Origin: Bradyrhizobium diazoefficiens | Lineage (GTDB): Bacteria > Pseudomonadota > Alphaproteobacteria > Rhizobiales > Xanthobacteraceae | Direction of reading: 5' to 3' | Length of the DNA: 64,000 nt | Assembly (NCBI RefSeq): GCF_016616885.1 | Contig: NZ_CP067102.1 | Coordinates: 2,384,501-2,448,500 of the forward strand | Made by a program: the position numbers and the translations under genes | The notes under the pieces: generated by a model | Database searches by the model: none | The model's input: only the letters and a program-made list of their open reading frames with translations | Told to the model about the DNA's origin: nothing | Shown: positions 54,608 through 62,301 of the stretch, in pieces | Position numbering within the stretch: position 1 is the first letter of the stretch | How the letters are laid out: the number at the start of each line of letters is the position of its first letter

Positions 54608-54826
54608 CTACTCGTCGTCCTCGTCGTCTTCCTCGTCTTCGTCGTCCTCATCCTCGTCGTCTTCGATTTCCAGACGCTCGAGCGTGGACAGCGGCAGCGT
54701 CTCGCGGAACAGATCGCCCTCCGAGCCCATCCAGAGGCAGAGGATGTCGTCGCCCTTCACCTCTGCGACGGTCAGCGGCTGGCCGCCGGATTTCAGCATC
54801 ACGACGTCGCCGGTTTTCAGTTCCAT
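54608..54826 (-). CDS. DUF2158 protein with acidic tail
   Basis: A 72-residue protein. Residues 1-52 are the DUF2158 (YodC-like) small beta domain (TGDVVMLKSGGQPLTVAEVKG, ILCLWM). The last 20 residues are almost only Asp and Glu (EIEDDEDEDDEDEEDDEDDE). The domain is often next to regulatory or phage genes and may bind nucleic acid or protein; the tail is expected to be disordered. ATG 54826 follows AAAGGACC. Confidence 0.8.
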   Translation of the reverse strand: MELKTGDVVMLKSGGQPLTVAEVKGDDILCLWMGSEGDLFRETLPLSTLERLEIEDDEDEDDEDEEDDEDDE

Positions 54827-55142
54827 GGATGGTCCTTTCGAGTTGATCGACGAGAGCGGAGGCTAGCAAGCCGTCATGACACGCCGATCACGGGCTGCGA
54901 GACCCGTGAATTTGCGCCGGCTTGCGTGGACTGCGCGAACGTCGATGGCAGAGGTTCGAGTGGGAGATCGCGCGATGGTCGTCCAGGGATTATTCCGTCC
55001 CGGGCGCGGCGATGATGGCATCATGCACCTGTTTTGCCCGACGCGTCAAATGATTTCGTAAAATCAGTAGTCCCGTTGCGTTTTGCCGCAAGCTATTGAA
55101 TTCGCAATAGCTGTCTACTGTGCATGGGGTTGTTTTCGGGAT
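54827..55142. other. 316-bp gap without a supported gene
   Basis: A short frame across 54876-55061 lacks a ribosome site and recognisable sequence. The segment around 55010-55075 resembles, from memory, a widespread Bradyrhizobium intergenic sequence, but no second copy is in this window to prove it. Confidence 0.45.
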
Positions 55143-55895
55143 TTAGCCCGGCACGAGCTCAGTCAGCGAGCGAATGATGCGGTCGGGCTTGACGGTCGAG
55201 CCTGCGGGCAGGCCGTCGCCGTGCACGTCGATCCAGATCGCGTAGATGCCGAGCCGCTGCGGCGTCACGACTTCCCATTCGAGATTGTCGCCGATCATCC
55301 AGGTCTCCTCGGCGGTGACGCCGAGCGCCTCCATCGCATGCAGATAGGCGCGCTCCTCGGGCTTGCCGAAACCATGCTCGCCCTCGATCTGGATGTGATC
55401 GAAGCGATGGGTCAGCTCGAAGCGCTCGACCTTGGCGCGCTGCATGTCGGCGGCGCCGTTGGTGACCAGCGCGAGCTTGACCCCGTGCGCCTTGAACGCG
55501 TCGATCGCATCATGTGCGCCCGGAAAGACGAAGATCGCTTCCTCGCGATAGGTGGTGAAGCGGTCGGCGAGGCGTGCAGCGAGATCATCGGAGAGGGCGC
55601 GGTGGCCATTGGCGGCGAGCGCGGCGAAGCCGCCGCGCACCGTGAGCCGTCGCGCCTCGCCGAGCTTCATCCGCCAGATCGGTTCTGCGGTCGACCAGAA
55701 CTGCCGCGCATAGGCCAGCACGGCCGTGGCGACTTGCGCCGGCGGCAGCGGCGCGAGCTCCTCGGCGAACTCTTCTGCGATCTTGTTCCAGGCGATCTCG
55801 GGCCGGCCATAGGCCGACAGGATGGTGTCGTCCATGTCGATCAGCATGGCGCGGGGCAGCAGCTTGATTGCGGGCTTGATCGTCGTCATGGCCAT
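55143..55895 (-). CDS. HAD-superfamily phosphatase-like hydrolase
   Basis: A 250-residue protein with HAD motifs: LIDMDDTIL (motif I, two aspartates), ALVTNGA (motif II), the lysine in [11 protein letters not shown] (motif III), and [11 protein letters not shown] (motif IV). It has a cap domain between motifs I and II. The substrate is an unknown phosphomonoester. The start at 55895 overlaps the hemF end, so the two are in one transcript with hemF upstream; the ATG at 55889 is an alternative. Confidence 0.83.
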   Translation of the reverse strand: MAMTTIKPAIKLLPRAMLIDMDDTILSAYGRPEIAWNKIAEEFAEELAPLPPAQVATAVLAYARQFWSTAEPIWRMKLGEARRLTVRGGFAALAANGHRALSDDLAARLADRFTTYREEAIFVFPGAHDAIDAFKAHGVKLALVTNGAADMQRAKVERFELTHRFDHIQIEGEHGFGKPEERAYLHAMEALGVTAEETWMIGDNLEWEVVTPQRLGIYAIWIDVHGDGLPAGSTVKPDRIIRSLTELVPG

Positions 55896-56785
55896 TTCAC
55901 CTCCGGCGGCAGCGACGACAGGATCGAATCCACATTGCCGCCGGTCTTGAGCCCGAAGATGGTGCCGCGGTCGTAGAGCAGGTTGAACTCGACATAGCGG
56001 CCGCGGCGGATCAGCTGCTCCTCGCGATCATCGGTCGTCCAGCTTGTTGCGAAATTACGCCTGACGATGTCGGGGTAGATCTTCAGGAACGCGCGGCCGA
56101 CGTCCTGGGTGAAGGCGAGGTCGGCGTCCCAGTCGCCGCTGTCATGCCAGTCGTAGAAGATGCCGCCGACGCCGCGCGCCTCATTCCGGTGCGGCAGATA
56201 AAAATACTCGTCGCACCACGTCTTGTACTTGTCGTAATCGGCAACGCCGGTGGGCTGATCGCAGGCCTCCTTCATCGCGGCGTGGAAGGCGAGCGCGTCC
56301 GCGTCCTCCCGCGTGCGCCTTCGGTCGAGCACCGGCGTGAGATCGGCGCCGCCGCCGAACCACGCCTTGGTGGTGACGACGAAGCGCGTGTTCATGTGCA
56401 CTGCCGGCACGTGCGGATTGCGCAGATGCGCGATCAGCGAGATGCCGGACGCCCAGAACCGCGGGTCTTCGGTCGCGCCCGGAATCTGCGCGCGAAACTC
56501 GGGCGCGAACTCGCCGTGCACGGTCGAGCAATGCACGCCGACCTTCTCGAACAGCCGGCCTGACATCCTCGACATCACGCCGCCGCCGCCGGCAGCCCCG
56601 CTGTGATCGGTGCGCTGCCAGGGCGTGCGCGCGAAGCGGCCGGCCTCGCCGGGGTAGAGGCTCTGCGGCGCCTCGTCCTCGAGCCGCTCGAAGTTTTCGC
56701 AGATATCGTCGCGCAGATGCTCGAACCAGCTACTGGCGCGCGCCTTGCGGTCTTCGATTAAGCTCGGGTCCAATGGGGATGTCAT
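55886..56785 (-). CDS. hemF: Oxygen-dependent coproporphyrinogen III oxidase
   Basis: A 299-residue enzyme that converts coproporphyrinogen III to protoporphyrinogen IX in aerobic haem synthesis. Typical stretches are [43 protein letters not shown] and [14 protein letters not shown]. Length fits the family. Its 3' end overlaps the HAD gene. It is 4 bp from the QueD-like gene stop, so the order queE-queD-hemF-HAD forms a tight minus-strand unit. Confidence 0.94.
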   Translation of the reverse strand: MTSPLDPSLIEDRKARASSWFEHLRDDICENFERLEDEAPQSLYPGEAGRFARTPWQRTDHSGAAGGGGVMSRMSGRLFEKVGVHCSTVHGEFAPEFRAQIPGATEDPRFWASGISLIAHLRNPHVPAVHMNTRFVVTTKAWFGGGADLTPVLDRRRTREDADALAFHAAMKEACDQPTGVADYDKYKTWCDEYFYLPHRNEARGVGGIFYDWHDSGDWDADLAFTQDVGRAFLKIYPDIVRRNFATSWTTDDREEQLIRRGRYVEFNLLYDRGTIFGLKTGGNVDSILSSLPPEVKWP

Positions 56786-56789
56786 GCCG

Positions 56790-57170
56790 TTAGTCCTGCG
56801 GACCGTAATAGGTGCAGCTCTCGTTGCAACTGTCGCGGTGGATGCTGACGCGGGTGAGCTTGCCGATAGGCGCGAGCCGATCCCAGACGAAGCGCGACAG
56901 GTTCTCCAACGTCGGTGTGCCCAGCGCCTCGATCTTGTTGAGGAACTTGTGGTCGAGCATCACGCGCACGTCCTCGATGGCGCGCTGAAGCAGGCCGAGA
57001 TCGACCACCATGCCTGTCGCAGGATCCGGCGTGCCGCGCACCGTCACCTCGGCGCGGAAGGAGTGGCCGTGGATCTCTTCGCTCGCCGCACCAAAGGTCG
57101 TTCCCGACAGCGAATGCGCCGCCTCGAAGCGGAACGATTTCGTCAATTCCCACATCTGTCCGTCACCCAT
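56790..57170 (-). CDS. queD: 6-carboxytetrahydropterin synthase homologue lacking the usual catalytic cysteine
   Basis: A 126-residue PTPS/QueD-family enzyme (COG0720), expected to make 6-carboxy-tetrahydropterin for queuosine. Zinc ligands His19, His34 and His36 are present (FEAAHSL, IHGH), as is the LDHKFLN Asp-His pair. At the usual CxxxHGH the protein reads SEEIHGH, so the catalytic Cys is replaced by Ser30, and an ExxHGH pattern (Glu31) appears as in PTPS-III enzymes linked to folate. The adjacent queE still argues for the queuosine path. ATG 57155 (MWELTKSF) is an equally good start. Confidence 0.85.
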   Translation of the reverse strand: MGDGQMWELTKSFRFEAAHSLSGTTFGAASEEIHGHSFRAEVTVRGTPDPATGMVVDLGLLQRAIEDVRVMLDHKFLNKIEALGTPTLENLSRFVWDRLAPIGKLTRVSIHRDSCNESCTYYGPQD

Positions 57171-57171
57171 C

Positions 57172-57804
57172 CTATCTGATGCCGAGCGATTTATGCGTCT
57201 GCACGCTCAACCGCCATTGCGGATGGCGCAGGCAATAGTCGATCGCGCGCACGGTGTTCTCTGCGACCTGTGGTCCGTCCATCGGCTGCAGCGAGAAGCG
57301 CTCGAAGGCGAGGCCCTCGAAAGTCTCGGGCGCCGCGAGGGCCTGCGGATAGACCAGCTTCAGCTCGTGCCCCTGGCGCACGACGAGCTCGCTGCCGCCC
57401 TTGGGGCTGACGCAGATCCAGTCGAGGCCGTCAGGCGGCGCGACCGTGCCGTTGGTCTCGACGCCGATCTCGAAGCCGCGGGCATGCAGAGCCTCGACCA
57501 GGGCATCATCGACCTGGAGCAGCGGCTCGCCGCCGGTCAGCACCACGTAGCGGTTGTCGCCGGCACCAGTCCATTGTGCCGCGATGGTGTCAGCGAGTTC
57601 CACGGCCGAGGCGTAACGGCCGCCGAGCGTGCCGTCGGTGCCGACGAAATCCGTGTCGCAGAACTGACATGTCGCCTCGGCGCGGTCGGCCTCGCGGCCG
57701 CTCCAGAGGTTGCAGCCGGCAAAACGGCAGAACACGGATGCGCGTCCGGCATGGGCGCCTTCGCCTTGCAGGGTCAGGAAGATTTCCTTGACCGCGTAAC
57801 TCAC
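57172..57804 (-). CDS. queE: 7-carboxy-7-deazaguanine synthase
   Basis: A 210-residue radical SAM enzyme that contracts 6-carboxytetrahydropterin to 7-carboxy-7-deazaguanine, a queuosine step. The iron-sulphur cysteines follow the longer CX14CX2C spacing (CNLWSGREADRAEATCQFC) of the Burkholderia-type enzyme. Also visible is GGEPLLQVD, the SAM-binding strand. GTG 57804 is used, with GAGGAGAG ahead. It is 1 bp before the queD start. Confidence 0.9.
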   Translation of the reverse strand: MSYAVKEIFLTLQGEGAHAGRASVFCRFAGCNLWSGREADRAEATCQFCDTDFVGTDGTLGGRYASAVELADTIAAQWTGAGDNRYVVLTGGEPLLQVDDALVEALHARGFEIGVETNGTVAPPDGLDWICVSPKGGSELVVRQGHELKLVYPQALAAPETFEGLAFERFSLQPMDGPQVAENTVRAIDYCLRHPQWRLSVQTHKSLGIR

Positions 57805-57819
57805 TGCTCTCTCCTCGTC

Positions 57820-57843
57820 ATATCAAACTTGATATCAAACTTG
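57820..57843. repeat. 12-bp tandem duplication between queE and trmL
   Basis: ATATCAAACTTG occurs twice in direct succession. The second copy includes the trmL stop region, so the duplication altered only the last bases around the stop. It is 15 bp from the queE start. Confidence 0.85.
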
Positions 57844-58293
57844 CGGGTTCCGGACCTGCCGCAGCGCTTCGCCTGCGGCCATCGCCGCGGTCATGGCGAC
57901 ATTGAGCGACCGCAGCCCCGGCGTGATCGGGATCACCAGCCGCGCATCCGCGGCCTCTACCACCGCGTCGGTGACGCCGGCGCTCTCGCGCCCGAATAGC
58001 AGGATGTCCGACGTCTGGTAACGGAAATCGCGGTAGTCGGTGGCAGCTTTGGTGGTGAACACCAGCAGGCGGCTGCCTTGTGCCGCCCGCCACTCCTCGA
58101 ATTTCGACCAGGAATCGTGCCTGACGATGCTGACGTGGTCGAGGTAGTCCATTCCCGCCCGGCGGAAATGCCGGTCGGAGACCGGGAAGCCGGCCGGTTC
58201 GATGATGTGGGCGGCGATTCCCAGGCAGGCGCACAGGCGGAGAATCGTGCCGGTGTTCTGGGGGATGTCGGGTTGGAAAAGTGCGATCTGCAT
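57835..58293 (-). CDS. trmL: tRNA (cytidine/uridine-34-2'-O)-methyltransferase
   Basis: A 152-residue SPOUT methyltransferase that modifies the wobble base of tRNALeu. It shows ALFQPDIPQNTGTILRLCACLG and the SAM-binding trefoil LLFGRESAGV, then IPITPGLRSLNVAMTAAM. ATG 58293 gives the canonical start MQIALFQPDIPQN; upstream codons to 58368 are not part of the family. It stands ahead of queE on the same strand, so tRNA-modification genes cluster here. Confidence 0.9.
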   Translation of the reverse strand: MQIALFQPDIPQNTGTILRLCACLGIAAHIIEPAGFPVSDRHFRRAGMDYLDHVSIVRHDSWSKFEEWRAAQGSRLLVFTTKAATDYRDFRYQTSDILLFGRESAGVTDAVVEAADARLVIPITPGLRSLNVAMTAAMAAGEALRQVRNPQV

Positions 58294-58536
58294 GGGCGAT
58301 GACAGGTTGGTTGAGGGCCGGAAATGTCTCAATAAAACATCGCCAGCCGCGGAATTCGTGCATTGCACGCTCCCGCGCCGTTAGCGGGCTTGCGCTCGCC
58401 CGGCAAGGGTGCCAATAGAACGATTCTGGACTGCTGTTTTTCGCCTTGTTTTGGTGGGGGACACGCCAAGTTCTGCCGCCGCGGGGGCCGCGGGCGCCGG
58501 CAGACTGTTCCGGGGACCTTGGGGGCTCCTGGAACG

Positions 58537-58578
58537 GTTCCACCGGCAGCATAAGAAGTTCCACCGGCAGCATAAGAA
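58537..58578. repeat. 21-bp perfect tandem duplication upstream of fbcF
   Basis: Two identical 21-bp units, 58537-58557 and 58558-58578, end 16 bp before the fbcF start codon, within its 5' leader. A recent duplication judging from the lack of differences. Confidence 0.9.
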
Positions 58579-58593
58579 GAAAGGGTTGGAATC

Positions 58594-59124
58594 GTGACGA
58601 CAGCGTCTTCGGCGGACCATCCGACACGCCGTGATTTCTTATTCGTTGCAACGGGGGCAGCTGCAGCAGTAGGGGGCGCAGCTGCGCTCTGGCCCTTTAT
58701 CTCCCAAATGAATCCGGACGCCTCGACCATCGCCGCCGGTGCGCCGATCGAGGTCGATCTGAGCCCGGTTGCCGAGGGGCAGGACATCAAGGTGTTCTGG
58801 CGCGGCAAGCCGATCTACATCAGCCACCGTACCAAGAAGCAGATCGACGAGGCGCGCGCCGTTCCGGTGGCGAGCCTGCCCGATCCGCAGTCCGATGAAG
58901 CCCGGGTCAAGGCGGGCCACGACCAGTGGCTGGTCGTGATCGGCATCTGCACCCATCTTGGCTGCATCCCGATCGCCCACGAAGGCAATTACGACGGGTT
59001 CTTCTGTCCCTGCCATGGTTCGCAGTACGATTCGTCCGGCCGCATCCGCCAGGGGCCCGCGCCCGCGAACCTGCCGGTGCCGCCGTACCAGTTCGTTTCC
59101 GACACCAAAATCCAGATCGGCTGA
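58594..59124 (+). CDS. fbcF: Ubiquinol-cytochrome c reductase Rieske subunit
   Basis: A 176-residue Rieske protein of the cytochrome bc1 complex. It has a Tat-type twin-arginine ([11 protein letters not shown]) membrane anchor, then the 2Fe-2S binding boxes CTHLGC and CPCHGS with the usual His/Cys ligands. GTG 58594 is used (AAAGGG a few bases upstream). The fbcH gene follows 62 bp later and both are likely one operon, as in Bradyrhizobium japonicum. Confidence 0.94.
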   Translation: MTTASSADHPTRRDFLFVATGAAAAVGGAAALWPFISQMNPDASTIAAGAPIEVDLSPVAEGQDIKVFWRGKPIYISHRTKKQIDEARAVPVASLPDPQSDEARVKAGHDQWLVVIGICTHLGCIPIAHEGNYDGFFCPCHGSQYDSSGRIRQGPAPANLPVPPYQFVSDTKIQIG

Positions 59125-59186
59125 GCTTCGGACCCGCGTCCGAAGCTTCGCGCCGTCTCGCCGTTTTATTTCCTCAGGATCGCATC

Positions 59187-61250
59187 ATGAGCGGACCATC
59201 CGACTACCAGCCGAGCAATCCGGCCCTGCAATGGATCGAGCGGCGTCTGCCGATCCTGGGTCTCGTCCATTCTTCCTTCGTCGTTTATCCCACCCCGCGT
59301 AACCTGAACTACTGGTGGACGTTCGGCGCCATCCTCTCCTTCATGCTGGGGATGCAGATCCTGACCGGCGTGATCCTGGCGATGCACTACACGCCGCACG
59401 CCGATCTCGCCTTCAAGTCGGTCGAGCTGATCGTTCGTGACGTGAACTACGGCTGGCTGCTCCGCAACATGCACGCGGTCGGCGCGTCGATGTTCTTTGT
59501 TGCCGTCTACGTCCATATGTTCCGCGGCCTTTACTACGGCTCCTACAAGGAGCCGCGCGAGGTGCTCTGGATCCTCGGCGTCATCATCTACCTCCTGATG
59601 ATGGCGACGGGCTTCATGGGCTACGTGCTGCCCTGGGGCCAGATGAGCTTCTGGGGCGCCACCGTCATCACCAATCTGTTCTCGGCCATTCCCTATGTCG
59701 GCGAGAGCATCGTGACGCTGCTGTGGGGCGGCTATTCGGTCGGCAACCCGACCTTGAACCGCTTCTTCTCGCTGCATTACCTGCTGCCGTTCCTGATCGC
59801 GGGCGTCGTCGTGCTCCACGTCTGGGCGCTGCACGTCGCCGGCCAGAACAATCCGGACGGCGTCGAGCCGAAGACGGAAAAGGACACGGTGCCGTTCACG
59901 CCGCATGCGACCATCAAGGACGGCTTCGGCGTCGCCTGCTTCCTGCTGCTCTACGCCTGGTTCATCTTCTACATGCCGAACTATCTCGGCGACGCCGACA
60001 ACTACATTCCGGCGAACCCGGGCGTGACGCCGCCGCACATCGTGCCGGAATGGTACTATCTGCCGTTCTACGCGATCCTGCGCTCGATCCCGAACAAGCT
60101 CGCGGGGGTGACCGCGATGTTCTCGGCGATCATCATCCTGTGCTTCCTGCCCTGGCTCGATGCCGCCAAGACCAGGTCGTCGAAGTACCGTCCGCTGGCC
60201 AAGCAGTTCTTCTGGATCTTCGTCGTGGTCTGCATCCTGCTCGGCTATCTCGGCGCGCAGCCGCCGGAAGGCATCTACGTGATCGCCGGCCGGGTCCTGA
60301 CGGCCTGCTACTTCGCCTACTTCCTGATCGTGCTGCCGCTGCTCGCGCGCATCGAGACGCCGCGGCCGGTGCCCAACTCGATCTCGGAGGCGATCCTCGC
60401 CAAGCGCGGCAAGGCGATGGCTTCGATCGCGGTTGCGCTCGTCGCGGCCGGCGCGCTGTTCGTCGGCAGCTTGCAGGATGCCCGCGCCGAGGAAGGTGGC
60501 ACCAGGCCGCCGGGCAACAATTGGTCGTTCGCGGGCCCTTTCGGCAAGTATGACCGCGGTGCGCTTCAGCGCGGTTTGAAAGTCTACAAGGAAGTCTGCT
60601 CCAACTGTCACGGCCTGTCCTACATCGCCTTCCGCAACCTTGCGGAAGCCGGTGGCCCCGGCTATTCGCCGGCGCAGGCGGCGGCGTTTGCCTCCGACTA
60701 CAAGATCAAGGACGGCCCGAACGATGCGGGCGACATGTTCGAGCGTCCGGGCCGGTCGGCCGACTACTTCCCCTCGCCATTCCCCAACGAGCAGGCGGCT
60801 CGTGCGGCGAACGGCGGTGCGGCACCGCCCGACCTGTCGCTGATCACCAAGGCGCGTTCCTATGGCCGCGGCTTCCCGATGTTCATCATCGACTTCTTCA
60901 GCCAGTACCAGGAGCAGGGTCCGGACTACGTCTCGGCGGTGCTCCAGGGCTTTGAGGAGAAGGTACCGGAAGGCGTGACCATCCCCGAGGGCTCGTACTA
61001 CAACAAGTACTTCCCGGGCCATGCCATCAAGATGCCGAAGCCGCTCAGCGACGGCCAGGTGACCTATGACGACGGCTCGCCGGCGACGGTTGCGCAGTAT
61101 GCCAAGGACGTCACCACATTCCTGATGTGGACCGCTGAGCCGCACATGGAAGCGCGCAAGCGCCTCGGCCTCCAGGTGTTCGTGTTCCTGATCATCTTCG
61201 CGTTCCTGATGTACTTCACCAAGAAGAAGGTCTGGGCCGACTCGCACTGA
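59187..61250 (+). CDS. fbcH: Cytochrome b/c1 fusion precursor
   Basis: A 687-residue polyprotein as described for Bradyrhizobium japonicum. Residues 1-410 or so are cytochrome b with eight membrane spans and the bis-histidine haem ligands ([19 protein letters not shown]). After a signal-peptide-like segment ([20 protein letters not shown]) begins cytochrome c1, with CSNCH as haem-attachment motif, a methionine ligand near HAIKMPKPL, and a C-terminal anchor ([14 protein letters not shown]). The precursor is cleaved by signal peptidase. ATG 59187 gives MSGPSDYQ. A strong terminator follows. Confidence 0.96.
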   Translation: MSGPSDYQPSNPALQWIERRLPILGLVHSSFVVYPTPRNLNYWWTFGAILSFMLGMQILTGVILAMHYTPHADLAFKSVELIVRDVNYGWLLRNMHAVGASMFFVAVYVHMFRGLYYGSYKEPREVLWILGVIIYLLMMATGFMGYVLPWGQMSFWGATVITNLFSAIPYVGESIVTLLWGGYSVGNPTLNRFFSLHYLLPFLIAGVVVLHVWALHVAGQNNPDGVEPKTEKDTVPFTPHATIKDGFGVACFLLLYAWFIFYMPNYLGDADNYIPANPGVTPPHIVPEWYYLPFYAILRSIPNKLAGVTAMFSAIIILCFLPWLDAAKTRSSKYRPLAKQFFWIFVVVCILLGYLGAQPPEGIYVIAGRVLTACYFAYFLIVLPLLARIETPRPVPNSISEAILAKRGKAMASIAVALVAAGALFVGSLQDARAEEGGTRPPGNNWSFAGPFGKYDRGALQRGLKVYKEVCSNCHGLSYIAFRNLAEAGGPGYSPAQAAAFASDYKIKDGPNDAGDMFERPGRSADYFPSPFPNEQAARAANGGAAPPDLSLITKARSYGRGFPMFIIDFFSQYQEQGPDYVSAVLQGFEEKVPEGVTIPEGSYYNKYFPGHAIKMPKPLSDGQVTYDDGSPATVAQYAKDVTTFLMWTAEPHMEARKRLGLQVFVFLIIFAFLMYFTKKKVWADSH

Positions 61251-61273
61251 GCGGCCGACGCGAAACGAGAATG

Positions 61274-61301
61274 AAAAGCCCCCGCGAGGGGGCTTTTTTG
61301 T
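61274..61301 (+). terminator. Terminator of the fbcFH operon
   Basis: A 10-bp stem (61274-61283 with 61288-61297), GCGA tetraloop, then a T run (TTTTTT) directly after the fbcH stop. Confidence 0.92.
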
Positions 61302-61396
61302 TGCACACGCGCGTGTGTTGTTAGCGCGGTTGCCTATCGCGTTCCCAGCGGCCAAAATACCGCCAACCGCTCCACAGCACATCGTCGGAGGACACC

Positions 61397-62071
61397 ATGG
61401 GAACCGTCATCACTTTCAAGCGCCCGGACGGCAAGGACGCCTCGGGCTATCTTGCGAACGCTGCGCGCGGCAACGCGCCGGGCGTGGTCGTGATCCAGGA
61501 ATGGTGGGGCCTGTCGGACCAGATCAAGGGCCTGTGCGACCGCTTTGCGCTCGCCGGCTTCGATGCGCTGGCGCCCGATCTCTACAAGGGCAAGGTGGTG
61601 CCGTACCACGACATGGACGCGGCCGGCAAAGAGATGAACTCGCTGGACTTCATGGACGCCACCACGCAGACCGTGCGCGGCGCCACGCAATATCTGTCGC
61701 GCAACGGCGCCAAGGTCGGGCTGACAGGCTTTTGCCTTGGCGGCGCCGTCACCATCATCGGTTCGGTGCATGTGCCGGAGCTCGCCGCCGGCGTCGTGTT
61801 CTACGGCATTCCGCCGGAGCAAGCGGCCAAGCCCGCCGACGTCAAGATCCCGCTGCAGGCCCATTTCGCCAACATAGACGATTGGTGCACGCCGGAGCTG
61901 GTCAACGGCTTCGAAAAAGCCATGAAGGCCGCCGGCAAGTCGCTCGAGCTGTTCCGCTATGACGCCGAGCACGCCTTCGTCAACGAGCAGCGCCAGGCCG
62001 TGCACGACCGCGAAGCCGCCGAGCTCGCCTGGGGCAGGGCGACGGAGTTTTTCAGGAAGCACTTGGGGTAA
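61397..62071 (+). CDS. Dienelactone hydrolase family protein
   Basis: A 224-residue alpha/beta hydrolase with the DLH triad: nucleophilic Cys in GFCLGGAV, His in DAEHAFVN, and Asp in the strand before it. It opens with PGVVVIQEWWGL, also typical. It could hydrolyse dienelactone or another ester; the substrate is unknown. GGAGGACACC lies before ATG 61397. It is monocistronic here, between fbcH and trp. Confidence 0.85.
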   Translation: MGTVITFKRPDGKDASGYLANAARGNAPGVVVIQEWWGLSDQIKGLCDRFALAGFDALAPDLYKGKVVPYHDMDAAGKEMNSLDFMDATTQTVRGATQYLSRNGAKVGLTGFCLGGAVTIIGSVHVPELAAGVVFYGIPPEQAAKPADVKIPLQAHFANIDDWCTPELVNGFEKAMKAAGKSLELFRYDAEHAFVNEQRQAVHDREAAELAWGRATEFFRKHLG

Positions 62072-62102
62072 TCGCCGTAGCCCATTGTGCGGGGCGGCAC
62101 CC

Positions 62103-62138
62103 TTGACGCCGTCCCCGCGCCATGGTGAGTATCCGTCC
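62103..62138 (+). promoter_or_regulatory. Probable promoter of trpL-trpE(G)
   Basis: TTGACG (62103-62108) with a TGAGTAT (62126-62132) about 17 bases on, matching a weak sigma-70 promoter. It would start transcription at or next to the A of the trpL ATG (62139), in line with the leaderless trpL of Sinorhizobium meliloti. Confidence 0.6.
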
Positions 62139-62186
62139 ATGAGCATCGCAGCCCGCCCAGCCCGTCTTTGGTGGCGCACCTCCTAA
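62139..62186 (+). CDS. trpL: trp operon leader peptide
   Basis: A 15-residue peptide, MSIAARPARLWWRTS, with two consecutive tryptophan codons at positions 11-12, just before trpE(G). This is the classical attenuation control peptide. In rhizobia the leader RNA and peptide also act in trans (rnTrpL, peTrpL). Confidence 0.88.
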   Translation: MSIAARPARLWWRTS

Positions 62187-62262
62187 GAGGTGGCCGGTGC
62201 GATTTCTTTTCCCAAAATCGTCTGAGGTCGCCAGCACAGCGCGGCGGCCTGATCGTTTGTCC
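62177..62262 (+). promoter_or_regulatory. trp attenuator
   Basis: CACCTC/GAGGTG (62177-62182 with 62187-62192) forms a hairpin across the trpL stop, and AGGTCGCC/GGCGGCCT (62225-62232 with 62243-62250) forms a later stem followed by a moderately T-rich GATCGTTTGT. CGATTT and AAATCG (62200-62205, 62215-62220) can form an alternative. The exact switch is inferred. Confidence 0.7.
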
Positions 62263-62301
62263 TGTGTGGCGTTTCCTCGGCAAGTTTCGTAAGAGGACCC
62301 C

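Noticed and set aside
54608..54670. Simple-sequence run of GTC/CTC/TCG units
   Set aside because: It encodes the Asp/Glu tail of the DUF2158 protein.
57829..57838. TTGATATCAA, resembling an FNR/FixK site
   Set aside because: The real site needs four bases between TTGAT and ATCAA. Here the halves are fused, and the sequence arises from the 12-bp duplication.
59166..61382. A 738-codon open frame on the minus strand
   Set aside because: It is antisense to fbcH, which has full family matches.
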